A DNA stretch of 30,637 bases, taken from contig CM044522.1 in NCBI GenBank assembly GCA_024364805.1, positions 15,551,711 through 15,582,347 on the forward strand. The letters are read 5' to 3'. The position numbers and the translations under genes are program-made. Shown piece after piece: positions 21,719 to 30,637 of this stretch; the first letter of the stretch is position 1; every line of letters starts with the position of its first letter. The notes under the pieces are model-generated. The model saw nothing but the letters and a program-made list of their open reading frames with translations. It was not told the DNA's origin and searched no databases. The stretch is from Euprymna scolopes. Lineage: Eukaryota > Mollusca > Cephalopoda > Sepiida > Sepiolidae.

Positions 21719-21943
21719 GTTTGTATTATTTGAATTATTCAGACTATTATTCTCATCTTGGGTTGTTATTTTCACAACATTTTGACCGATGTAACCTTTT
21801 TCAAGAGCATTGTTTTTTGAATTTGTGAATTTTTATATCGAACTCGAGTACCTATATGGAATCATGAGTATGCTGCTGAGAAAGGTTTGGGGTTACATCG
21901 ACCGAAACATTGTGAAAATAAAAACCAAAATAAGAATAGTACC
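21719..21943. mobile_element. Foldback element, copy 2
   Basis: The left part GTATTATTTGAATTATTCAG, TCTCATCTTGGGTTG and TTTTCACAACATTTTGACCG and the right part GGTTACATCGACCGAAACAT with TGTGAAAATAAAAACCAAAA are inverted relatives of each other. They are also homologous to the element at 17884-18164. Arms are about 65-85 bp with a 75-bp spacer, more diverged than copy 1. Confidence 0.78.
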
Positions 21944-23470
21944 TTGTGCCGTACCAAAGCAGCACACGCTTCAGGCAGATCTAACCTGCTTCCTCTAAAG
22001 GAAAAAGTTTGATGGGAATATTAAATTCACAAACGGTCTTTAGTCATTTGTATATCCCTATCGGGGTAGATGACAATGTTATTCTTACTTTTAATAAAAA
22101 TAAATTTTTTTAAAATTAAAAACCTTTTCTTGTAAAATCTTATTTCTCAATTTGAAGAAATTGCATTTAGTGTGTTTTGTATCCGACCTTTTCAATTGCT
22201 TATTACTCTCGTGAGAGACGGGGTGGGGCGAAAAAAGAGCCTTGAAAAGACTTTTGAATCCAATCAGTTCGCTTGTCAAAAAAGTAGCTTATGCGATCTT
22301 CGTTGCTATGTGCCACCATGAACTGTTTGGTCATAACGTCGTATGCTGACAGAAAACGCTACTTTTAATCTTTTAACTTCTAATAGAATTTATACTTTTT
22401 GAGGATTCTTATGTGGAAACATGGATTTTAACACAACCACGTCCAATATCAGTACGGTGCAAAGCAAAAATGTACATTTAAACTTGCTGACGTAGTTTTA
22501 TTAGTTTTACGCGTGCGCAAATTCAATCATAGCTAGAAGTCGTTTAATCTTGTTTTTCTTATCTATCTGTCGATAGCTTAAACGGTAGGGAACATGGCTA
22601 AATGAGGGAACTCGGTTGAAACGATAAATGTTTTGGTTTTGATTCTAGCTGATAGCATGCAAATAATTTTTTTTTTACTTTTGAAATCAGTACTATATGT
22701 TAGGTACAATATAATATTAAATAAAGAATTGGGACTGTAATAATAAATACGAAATCTGCATAAATTAAAATATACTTGAGCGTATTTTACGTATTTTACG
22801 AGTGGTAAAGTTGCCTCCCCCACTGCTTCCACTAATTTGTTAATAATTAGACAAATTGTTGAAAAATCTGGCCTAACATATAACTAGGGGATATTTTCAA
22901 TTTCAGATACGTCGACCATGACACAGTGGATAATTTCTATTTTATCTCACTAACATATAGCCATACATCTATGAGAAATTATTCAGCCATTGATTTAACC
23001 ATATGCAATCCGGCATGCTGTATCGAGTTTACTTAGGATGTAGGTTAATGAATTACCGAAGATTAAAAGCAAATATTAACAAACCGTTTCTGTAACTGAC
23101 ACAATTATGTCCCACATTTATTTGTCTGGGAGAAACCACTGTTTAAACAAATAAACACTTGTGGCAATGATCATTTCCCAATCCTCCTTCAAAAACACAG
23201 AATCCAATAGAAAAGAAAAACAAGCTTGACAAAGCCAACTGGGAACGGTTGAAAGAAAAATGTAAAGAACGAAGAAAAAAAAACTGACACAGAATAACGA
23301 CACAGTGAAACCATTGAGAGACACGCCAACTGTGATAGCAAAAGATGGCGTCCCAAGAAACCGAACACCAAACAGGTGTAACAGACTATTGTTTGATAAA
23401 TGCAAAACAACTCTCAGAAAATTAAAAAGCAAACAAAAAGAACCCAGCTACCTTCAACTTAATAGACAAT
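21944..23470. other. Unassigned 1.5 kb AT-rich region
   Basis: No recognisable protein, RNA or complete repeat was found. Reading frames on the minus strand at 22578-22832 and 23118-23432 are Phe/Leu/Ser-rich products of A/T-rich DNA and overlap one another, so I do not call them genes. Confidence 0.5.
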
Positions 23471-23489
23471 AAGACAAACAGAGGGAGGT

Positions 23490-23830
23490 GACAGTGGTGA
23501 TAACGAATCCCACTGACAACCTTGGCGTGCCAAGTTCGAGTCCAATCAGCACTACTTACATTTATGGAAGTTGGCAACCTTCACTTATAAATACATGATT
23601 CTAGAAAGAAGCAGGGAAAGGGGGGTTAGAAATGGCAACTGCAGAATCAAGGAAGGAATCGGACGAGGTTGAAGTGGATACAAATGTGGCTGTTGTGTGC
23701 TAAGTTCGAATCCAGTCAATTCCTTAGTGCAACTTACAATTATAGATGTTGGCAACCATCACATGGATTCTCCTATAAATATCTGATTCTAAAAAGAATC
23801 AGTGAAACCAATGCCAGTAACAGAATCCCT
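23490..23830 (+). mobile_element. Dimeric tRNA-related SINE
   Basis: Two monomers share a B-box-like AAGTTCGAGTCC (23532-23543) and AAGTTCGAATCC (23702-23713), followed in both by AGTTGGCAACC or TGTTGGCAACC and then TATAAATA.CTGATTCTA or its equivalent and AGAA.CAG.GAAA. The spacing is 170 bp. The A box is not clear. The arrangement is either a dimeric SINE or two insertions side by side, and it differs from the SINE family at 8474. Confidence 0.68.
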
Positions 23831-24536
23831 CCTTCTAAAATCGAATCCATCCACACCATGGTAGGGAGGGGCAATCTGATCATGTCTAACAGGACTCTGG
23901 TGAAAATCAAGGTGTCAGCATCAAGATGCGTCATACTCTGGTCATCTCTGCATGTGGTAAGCAAAGATGTCTCAATAGAGTGGTAATGACGCTGTTGCTT
24001 CTGAGCCATTCCTTTGTGTGTTTTGAGCCAAACCTTGCCGGATTTTTTATGCAACCATTGAGCTTTATTGTTTTTGGTGTCGGGGGTAAAAACCTGCAAT
24101 CCTGCAGGACCACAAATAGCTACGCTAAATGACAACTTCCTGTCTGACATCTGCAGAGGCAATGCCAATGAGAATATGCAGGATATTCAGGTTGTTAAGC
24201 TTCAGGTAACCAGTAATCAAGCAGCTGGTATTGTTTGATGCTGGGTCTGATTTATTGGTATTATTTATATCTTTCTCAAAAAGGACACATGTATTCTACG
24301 GAGGAATAGCAGAGAACTAAGGCAGGGCATTATTGTGTAGAACAGACCTGGAGAGCTATTCTACCTTTTATGGTTTTAGCCATCATTTTCAACCATATAT
24401 AGATTAGTAATTGGAGCTCCTTTAAAACGGCTTGAGATGAGTAATTGGAGACTTTATAACCTCTAAAACTCTCAATTAGAGAATGTTCTAAAGGCACCGT
24501 GTACTCCTTGATTTGATCTTAACTAGAAGGATTGAT
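23831..24536. other. Unassigned spacer with overlapping open frames
   Basis: Open frames occur on both strands between 23773 and 24168, the longest 131 codons on the minus strand. I see no family motif, signal peptide pattern or codon bias, and the frame overlaps the SINE dimer, so coding function is doubtful. Bases 24240-24536 show nothing. Confidence 0.45.
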
Positions 24537-25095
24537 ATGCTTTTTTTTTTTACACGGTAGTCACCACTTATCAAGGCCCGGAAGCCACTCAGGGATAAGG
24601 GTTATTGCAAGTACAGTACATTAGTGTGGAGATTTGATGAAGTGTTTACTTAAGGGGGCGGTTCATTAGGAATTTGTTAACGTTGGACTTGAAGACATCC
24701 AAGTTGTAGTCAGGTGGGAAGCAGGCAGACGGAACAGAGCTCCACAGGCGTGCAGTTATAAGAAAGAAGCTTTGTTCATGGAATCCGCGTTTTGATTTAG
24801 GCACAGATATAGAGTGGGGGAAATTTTTCATAGTGGATTTAGCTAGACGGGTGTTTTTCGTGAAAGATTGGCGAGGGGGGACCAGAGATTGGAGTTCAGA
24901 CGAGCACCTGCCATGGAAATAACGATAAAACAAGGATAGGCTCGCAACGTCTCTTCTGTGGGAGAGAGGTTGCAGGGTAGAGAAAAGGGCATCCCCCACT
25001 AAGCCACGAAGTCTATTTTGCACTCTGTCAAGGCAGGATAGGCTTATTTTTAGCAGCTCCTGCCCAGATATGGCAGCAGTATTCCATCCTGCTAT
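24537..25095 (-). mobile_element. Best-preserved LINE 3' end (RT C-terminus and 3'-UTR)
   Basis: The minus strand has an unbroken frame from 25023 to 24646. It carries QNRLRGLVGDALFSTLQPLS, HRRDVASLSLFYRYFHGRCS, FTKNTRLAKSTMKNFP, FFLITARLWSSVPSACFPPD and YNLDVFKSNVNKFLMNRPLK to a stop. The upstream part on another frame supplies AAISGQELLKISLSCLDRVQ, and the expected RMEYC block lies at the truncation near 25090. The 3'-UTR with CACTCAGGG and GTGGTGACTA ends in a T-rich (A-rich on the coding strand) tail at 24541-24552. This tail is the reference for the copies at 805, 18938 and 20690. It is 5'-truncated at the RT and therefore not a functional gene. Confidence 0.9.
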
Positions 25096-26055
25096 GAAAC
25101 AAAACCACTAAATCAAACAAGTTATCTCATAATATATAAATGATCCCATAATCTTTCTGCAGTTTGAGATAGCAAAGTTTGCTACTGATCACTTTTCCAG
25201 GCTACACTGTTTGACAGTTTCTGAAGCGTTACATTGTATCTAATTTTAATCAGTTGGAGTGACCTGTTGTATATGGTTTTCAGGTGTTGCAAAGTGATAC
25301 AAAAGCTGTCACTCACTGATGAGACTGCAAGCATTCTGATTGCTCTGTTGTAGACGCCCATATATCCCATTTGGGGATTTCTAAAACCCAAATAAACATT
25401 ATTTATCAGATTTGAAGTTTGCGCATATTTATAACCAGATGGATGCAAGTGCATAAAAATAATGTTAAAAACGGTATTTTTCCATATAAAATTAGTATAA
25501 GCAAAGAAGTTGAAAATTCCATTAGAAATGAAAAAATATAGTTGGAACTACCTGTCGAGATATGACGTTGTTGACAAAAAGTCTGAAGTCTGAGATGAGG
25601 CAAAGAGGATAGCAAAGCCTTTCGTTTTTGTAGGTGAATTGATTGGATTCGGACGCCTTTTACCAAAGCTCTGTCTTTGTTCACTCCTTGCGATGAACAG
25701 GCGATGGGAAGCTTATGTAAGGTGTAATTTTACGGTGCTTTAAAAGAATAAAGCATCAAAGTCTATGACTGAGCAACTAGATTGTTGTCGTGTTTTATTT
25801 GTTACATTATTATAGCTGCACATAAAAAAAAAGAAAAAGAAAACGGGCCCCTAGCATCACAAGAGAAGAACAATTTTGTGTCTTCTGCTATATTTCTATT
25901 ACGACGATCACCACTGCCACCACCACTCCTGAGAGATGTCATAGTCATATTATTGGTCTCCTGGAAAACACCGAACACCTAACTATGAGCGATTGTAAAT
26001 GTTTGGGCGGTAAAAAGAATGTTATCGAAACGAATTAGGTATTTTAGAGGAATAA
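25096..26055. other. Unassigned region
   Basis: No family recognised. AAAAGAATAAAGCATCAAAG near 25742 followed by TGTTACATTA could be the end of an old LTR or of a 3'-UTR, but there is no partner copy. Two short minus-strand frames (25182-25454 and 25406-25684) lack any motif. Confidence 0.4.
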
Positions 26056-26059
26056 AAAA

Positions 26060-26105
26060 TTTATGTTAAAAATTTATATAATAACTTTCGAATTTTTAAC
26101 ATAAA
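26060..26105. repeat. Perfect 15-bp inverted repeat
   Basis: TTTATGTTAAAAATT (26060-26074) and AATTTTTAACATAAA (26091-26105) pair exactly around a 16-nt loop. AT-rich, so weak as a structure. Confidence 0.8.
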
Positions 26106-26149
26106 CAAAAAGTTAGGACAATAGAAAAATAAAAAACAAAGTAGACTTA

Positions 26150-26480
26150 GTTGTGGCATCAGATAACAGACAGAGAGGGCAGGCTGGAATATAGACACGT
26201 AGTCAGTTAGAGTTGGACGGTCGAGTTGGACAGACAAGGGTTAGTCAGCTAGCAAATAGGTTAGATAGCAGATGGATAATGGTCCCTGTATACCATGGAA
26301 GATATCAAGCGCAGAAAATAGTCAGAATATAGAAATAAGGAAAGGCATGCAACTAACATCTAAACATAAAAGTTGCATGTAAAATAAAACTCGAGTCTTG
26401 ATGGTCATTCCTTGGGATGAATCTTCATTGCAGCTTTTGCAAACCTGTCGATCACAACTAACCAATGGACGAAGGTATGT
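26150..26480 (+). mobile_element. Possible LTR relic
   Basis: The stretch has repeated AGTTGGACGGTCGAGTTGGA sequence and GTAAAATAAAACTCGAGTCT before TGATGGTCATTCCTTGG. That order, GA-rich part then AATAAA then a short closing part, is typical of LTRs. No partner copy, terminal TG/CA pair or target duplication could be established. Fossil at most. Confidence 0.25.
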
Positions 26481-27060
26481 TTCCCCCTTTTTGGTCAGAA
26501 ACTGTTATTAGGCATTTAGTTAAAGAACTGTTTGTACGTTATTGTCCTGTCGATGAGCTGCGTTTAAATCTGTTATACACACACTCGCATCCATGAATAC
26601 TTATGTACACCCATACATCACAGACGACACAAAACTGCTAGACAATCACACGTATACATAATAACCATTATATATACAGCACATTAGTCACAAATACGTT
26701 TTATATATACATTTGTGATATATGCACATTCAATAGACACGTCTCAACGATTAAAGAGACCCGTTATATATGAAGTATATAATATCATACACACACACAT
26801 ATTTGTGTGTGTGTATATGTGTATTGGGGTAGAGAGGGCTCCCGTAAGCCGTGGTGAAGGCAACCTTTCTAGGAGAAGCAAATCTCTAATTTAAAAAACC
26901 ATAAAGCAGAAGACCAGTACCCGCATTAAGCTGGTCTGCAGTTTAATTTGTTGCTGGCTATCTTGCTCTTGCTTGTTGCTGGATCTCAACATTTTGAACC
27001 GAGAGAGAGACTTAGCTGTCGTACAAAGCTAAGACTCTATAACATCATATTTGTATAGAT
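26481..27060. other. Unassigned region with TA- and CA-rich patches
   Basis: CATACACACACACATATTTG with TGTGTGTGTATATG (about 26787-26818) forms an inverted CA/TG pair. No gene was recognised. Confidence 0.5.
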
Positions 27061-27107
27061 ACTCCCTCAGACATTTGGAATCATGGATTTTAAATGTCTG
27101 AGGGAGT
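27061..27107. repeat. Perfect 16-bp stem-loop
   Basis: ACTCCCTCAGACATTT (27061-27076) and AAATGTCTGAGGGAGT (27092-27107) are exact reverse complements around a 15-nt loop. Unlike most inverted repeats here it is not AT-only. No T run follows, so it does not look like a terminator. Confidence 0.9.
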
Positions 27108-27139
27108 GGCACTCGTCTGACAAGACATTGCAATCATCA

Positions 27140-27375
27140 TACAATATCATTAGCTATTGAGCAACTACTTACAATGTGTCAGTTAGAGATTCAGCTGTTT
27201 TATTTCAACAAGAAGATTATGAGCCATTTCACGCGATTGAAAGAATTTCCCAATCAAACTTTTATATTTCCATATAATATTACATTATAAAAACAACAGA
27301 AAAAAAGGAAATAAAGAGAAGGACGTCACTAACTATTGAGCCAACGACCTACAACGTGTCAACAAGATTGTAACT
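27140..27375. repeat. Short direct duplication
   Basis: TAGCTATTGAGCAACTACTT with ACAATGTGTCA near 27151 resembles TAACTATTGAGCCAACGACC with TACAACGTGTCA near 27331, about 180 bp apart. The source element was not recognised. Confidence 0.5.
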
Positions 27376-27429
27376 ATTTTCTGTAAATGAGAAAACGGTT
27401 ACAGGTAATCGGTCGGGGGTTGAGAATAT

Positions 27430-27640
27430 TCAGTGTCTAATGTTGCAAACGACTTATTAGTGCAACACAGTGTTACATATCTTATAAGTTAAAAGTAGAG
27501 GGACTGGGTTCAATCCTCAAGCGAATCATATCAAATGATACCTGGTGCCTCCTTGATAAACAGTCAACATTATAAGATATTATGAATCAAAGATAAGCAG
27601 AAGAATCCAGTAATATAAATAGCGCCCTCTCATACATCTT
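27430..27640 (+). mobile_element. tRNA-derived SINE, copy 3
   Basis: B box GGGTTCAATCC lies at 27506-27516, followed by CTCAAGCGAATCATATCAAA, TTGATAAACAGTCAACATTA and TAAGATATTATGAATCAAAG, the same tail as the copies at 8474 and 11240. The A-box region is diverged. Confidence 0.78.
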
Positions 27641-27925
27641 TTGGTTAATTGTGGTCGATATGTAAATCTGCACTCAGCGGTTGCGTGTTTAGTGGGTTGT
27701 ATATTTGTAATGTGTGTAAATAACACACTTGCTGCAAGTGAGAAGTATCTTGCTAAGAAAAGAGAAATTACACAAAATATTGGAAATATGCCTGGTCTGG
27801 AGCTTGGACCACCCAGAATTCGAATTGTCTATTTGAAAAAAAAAGTTAATTCTTTTCTTTCAGTCATGCTGAGAGTAAGGTACGTAAGGAAATTAATGAC
27901 CGTCTACTTATGGAATACCCTAGAT

Positions 27926-28316
27926 CAGCCATTCTCAACATTTCTTCCATCATTGACTCCATCAGCTTTATGTACTTCTCCATTTATTCCCTACCAAAAA
28001 GAAAAACCATAGCCACCATAAAGGGACAGAAAAATAAGAAGGTCATAAAAAAACTTTTTATTGTTTAGGACTTTAGCTTTTGTATAAATATAGTATTATA
28101 TATTTGTATCACAAAAATAAAGAAAATCAAATCTTTTTCTGAATTAGAAAAATTATGAAGTTAATTTGTATTTAATTTGTATTACGTTTCTTAGACATAA
28201 CACAATCTGAAAAGAAATAATTATTTTTAAATTATCAGCTACTTCAATTATTTACCCCCCGACTATATAATCTTTTACCCCCGAGGAGTCAATTTATCCC
28301 TGGTGGAGAACCTCTG
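27926..28316. mobile_element. hAT MITE, 391 bp
   Basis: The left end CAGCCATTCTCAACATTTCT and right end, reverse-complemented CAGAGGTTCTCCACCAGGGA, match hAT termini of the CAGnGGTTCTCAACC type. Flanking octamers CCCTAGAT and ATGTAGAC share TAGA, which fits a decayed nTCTAGAn-like target. It is internally homologous to 28677-28946 but about 120 bp longer. No transposase is present. Confidence 0.85.
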
Positions 28317-28676
28317 ATGTAGACTATTTCTTAAATTTCTTTCGCCATATTGAGTATGTTGCTGGTCCTGTGAAGTTCTAGGAGGTCCACGCTTTGAGAA
28401 GGTATTACTTTATTACTAATCACCTGAGGCACAGAATGTCGACAAGGCTATGCAGACACTTTTATCCAGTCCTGATATGACAAAATACTTCTGATGAATG
28501 GTCGGTTTGTAGTTTTATAGAGATATGTCATACTGGTAGTTGTGTGAAGTTTTGTAGCCCTGTACAGGGAGTTTACTTTCTTAAGATTAAGGGATGCATA
28601 TGTGAAGATTCTAAAAGATAAACAAGGTAGGTTCATAATGAGACATTCAACCAGAGATTTTTTGCCCAACAGAGAT
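28317..28676. other. Unassigned spacer between two related hAT MITEs
   Basis: No family or motif recognised; a 73-codon minus-strand frame carries no known domain. Confidence 0.45.
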
Positions 28677-28946
28677 CAGCCATTCTCAACCTTTTCTTCA
28701 TCATTGACCCCCTCGGCTTTATGCATTTCGCCATTTACCCTTTACTACCAAACAAAAAAATTCATAGCCATCATAAAGTGACAGAAAAACAAGAAGGTCA
28801 TAAAAACCATAAGCGTTTCTTAGACATATCATAATTTGAAAAGAAATAATTTTTTTTTAAATTATCAGCTACTTCAATTATTTACCCCGGACTATATAAT
28901 TTTTTTACCCCCGAGGGGTAAATATATCCCTGGTTAAGAATCTCTG
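28677..28946. mobile_element. hAT MITE, 270 bp
   Basis: Begins CAGCCATTCTCAACCTTTTC and ends, reverse-complemented, CAGAGATTCTTAACCAGGGA. It shares CATAGCCATCATAAAG, GAAGGTCATAAAAA, TTTCTTAGACATA and TCAGCTACTTCAATTATTTA with the copy at 27926 but lacks its middle. Left flank ACAGAGAT and right flank ATCTAGAC match only partly. Confidence 0.85.
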
Positions 28947-29005
28947 ATCTAGACAGTGGGTTTTTAATGTCCATAGAATGAAGGCAGATTAGCATTTTCA
29001 AGTAA

Positions 29006-29661
29006 ATTAGCGGGTGTGCCCGGCGTTGCCCGGGTGTTTGGAAAAAAAAGTGTTAGTAGGCAGGCTCGAACCTGTGATGCGAAAGTGGAAAATAAAATAA
29101 AAGAAATGCTGAGACGTGACAGGAAGTGAAAAGCGTTCAAATTTAGTGATGTCAATCAAAATGTTGACTTGAAGTGAATAAGTTAAGAATCACGCAGGTG
29201 CAGAAATGAATGTTGGTTGAAGGCCAGTTAAGCTTTCAGCTTTCTGCCATATTTTGCTTCCCCACGATGTTGGAGAAAACCAGCTCTCCACAAAAAGGGG
29301 GAGCTCTCCAAATGAATAGCAATTGTCTGATATGAAGGGTTTCCCAAACATTGATCAAAGCTAATTTCTTTCTGGAGGTCCCGGCCAGAAAGCCAGGCAA
29401 TCCACTTTGCTTCTATTAGTTTTGCTTTATTTATACGAAAAAGACGAACAAACATGCAAAAGGATGGAATAGAGGGAACTTTTTAAAAGTCGATCAAAAT
29501 AAATGTAGAGACGACGTCCGTTTGCAAATCGTAGATATTATAATCTAGGAAGTATAAGGAAAATTCTAAATAAATGTAGCGTAGTCGAGAACCCCGCCGA
29601 AAAAAGCCTTTCTAGGACATACAAAAACGCACATGGCCGTTTTGCCTTTTATATATATAGA
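29006..29661 (-). mobile_element. Non-autonomous Helitron with complete ends
   Basis: On the minus strand it starts A|TCTATATATATAAAAGGCAA at 29661 and ends CACACCCGCTAAT|T at 29006. The last bases hold the perfect hairpin CCCGGGCAACGCCGGG (plus-strand 29019-29034) 8 nt before CTAAT. TC start, CTRRT end, GC hairpin about 10 nt upstream and insertion between A and T are all Helitron hallmarks. The 656-bp body has no Rep or helicase sequence. It belongs to a family different from 11629-12606 and 14117-14733. Confidence 0.92.
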
Positions 29662-29689
29662 TGTTGACTAATCATCATCTTGTGATCTT

Positions 29690-29875
29690 TTCTGGAGAGA
29701 TGGACTCAGTCATAGTTTCACATGTGTTAGTTTCCCCTCACGAGCAATAGCTCTTGACATATCAAAGGCATTTGATAGCAGTTGGATTAAAGGTCTACTT
29801 AATAAGATTTCCAGCTATGAAGTCTCACAATCAGTTTGGTTTTCTGAAGCCTGACAGTCTGTGTGCCTCTGCAAG
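29690..29875 (+). mobile_element. LINE reverse-transcriptase palm fragment
   Basis: A plus-strand frame reads RAIALDISKAFDSSWIKGLL and NKISSYEVSQSVWFSEA to a stop. This is motif A of a LINE reverse transcriptase ('ALDISKAFDRVWHKGLLHKLSSYGVSG'), with the catalytic Asp of LDISKAF kept. The VW in FDRVW is replaced by SSW. Nothing of the YADD motif follows. It is upstream in the protein from the C-terminal tails elsewhere, and may be from the same or a related family. Confidence 0.85.
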
Positions 29876-30079
29876 CAAGATAGGCCTTTGGATTCTAAAC
29901 TATTGAACTTGCGTTTTGATTTGGTCGAGCTAAAGTTTTTCATTTGCAGGTCTGTTGTAAAATGGAAGAGAGCAAGTATCATTGTAAGCTATAAAACGTT
30001 TACTTGTTTTAAACACAAATTGCAATTTTATTTGGAGGGAATTCTTCTGTTGCAGCACTGATTGAAACAAAATTGACAC
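29876..30079. other. Unassigned spacer
   Basis: No gene, RNA or repeat signal; short open frames on both strands only. Confidence 0.5.
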
Positions 30080-30270
30080 TATGACCAGTGTCAGAATCGA
30101 ACAACGACATTGGTACATCACAAGGAGCAGACGATCATGGCCTGTGCAGTGAATGCATGCAAAGCACATTTGTAACATTACCTAACACATTGTAGCCTCA
30201 GTCATAAAGCAAGCAAAGAATAGAATAGAAATTCAACTCGCTTTTTTTTTGTTGTTGCACAATGACATTG
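30080..30270 (-). mobile_element. LTR-like interspersed repeat relic, copy 3
   Basis: Reverse-complemented, it reads AAAAAAGCGAGTTGAATTTC, then TGAGGCTACAATGTGTTAGG and TAATGTTAC, parallel to AAAAAGTGAGTCGAATT and TCTACAACGTGTTGGG at 20570-20640. It gives a third occurrence of that block. Edges are approximate, and no partner end or coding part is present. Fossil. Confidence 0.4.
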
Positions 30271-30311
30271 GTTTTCTCATTCTCTCATTACCGCTGTGAC
30301 ATCCCTCATGT

Positions 30312-30637
30312 CTTCTCGAAACAGCACTCAAACGTCATCCACACTTCTACCGTGATAATCTTCTCGAAACAACACTTGAACGTCATTCACACCTATAACG
30401 TGATCGTCTTCTCAAACTAGCACTCAAACGTCATCCACGTCTCTAACGTGATAGTCTTTTAAAACTAGCACTCAAATGTCATCCACGCCTCTAACGTGAT
30501 CGTCTTCTCGAACTAGCACTCAAACGTCATCCACGCCTTTAATGTGATCGTCTTCTCGAACTAGAACTCAAACCTCATCTACGCCTCTAACGTGATAGTC
30601 TTCTCGAACTAGCACTCAAACGTCATCCACGCCTCTA
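30312..30637. repeat. 48-bp minisatellite, about 6.8 copies, open at the window end
   Basis: The unit contains CTTCTCGAACTAGCACTCAA, ACGTCATCCACGCCTCTAAC and GTGATCGT. Unit starts fall at 30312, 30360, 30408, 30456 and onward, exactly 48 bp apart. Later units are more alike than the first two. 48 is a multiple of three, but the units carry in-frame stops in all frames that I read, so it is not a coding repeat. Confidence 0.95.

Noticed and set aside
23773-24168. 131-codon minus-strand frame
   Set aside because: No recognisable motif; it overlaps the SINE dimer and other open frames on the opposite strand.
27641-28012. 123-codon plus-strand frame
   Set aside because: Its last third lies in the hAT MITE starting at 27926, and the rest has no family motif.

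Overview
This is a 30.6 kb, AT-rich animal genomic contig with one assembly gap of 521 N (10207-10727). I found no credible host exon, tRNA gene or intact coding gene. It reads as intergenic or intronic sequence built almost entirely from decayed, nested transposable elements, simple repeats and minisatellites. The mix (short tRNA-derived SINEs, LINE 3' ends of the 'SHRRDVASLSLFYRYFHGRC' type, hAT and mariner/maT relatives, non-autonomous Helitrons, long AT, CT, GA and CA runs) fits a mollusc, and I would guess a cephalopod such as an octopus. That is an inference from repeat style, not proof.

Layout, left to right. 1-2640: AT-rich DNA with a short duplication, a LINE 3'-UTR relic and a truncated LINE. 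2650-2875: an RTE-like reverse-transcriptase relic, interrupted by a hAT transposon (2876-about 5660, minus strand) that carries an 11-copy minisatellite in its 3' end. 5725-8790: a diverged array of one 0.5 kb unit, broken up by a long-TIR MITE (6194-6644), an internally deleted maT/mariner element (7703-8463) and a SINE. 8801-9090: a 5S rRNA-derived segment. After the gap come a LINE relic, a SINE, a Helitron with internal tandem repeats (11629-12606), an (AT)n tract joined to a long near-perfect hairpin (13531-13981) and a second Helitron of the same family in the opposite orientation (14117-14733).

15.4-21.2 kb: LINE relics on both strands, a second maT/mariner copy, a purine-rich tandem region, a foldback element and a 190-bp hAT MITE with an exact 8-bp target duplication inside a LINE. 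21.7-25.1 kb: a second foldback copy, a dimeric SINE and the best-preserved LINE 3' end. 25.1-30.6 kb: perfect small hairpins, a SINE, two related hAT MITEs, a third Helitron with textbook ends, a LINE reverse-transcriptase palm fragment and a 48-bp minisatellite that runs off the window.

The elements do not form a functional pathway. What the window records is a history of insertion: at least five nestings can be read directly from target duplications or interrupted homology. I saw no undescribed gene system. The structurally most striking items are the 213/218-bp hairpin, the long-TIR MITE, the Helitron trio and the fragmented 0.5 kb array. All family assignments come from recognising motifs by eye; no database search was run.
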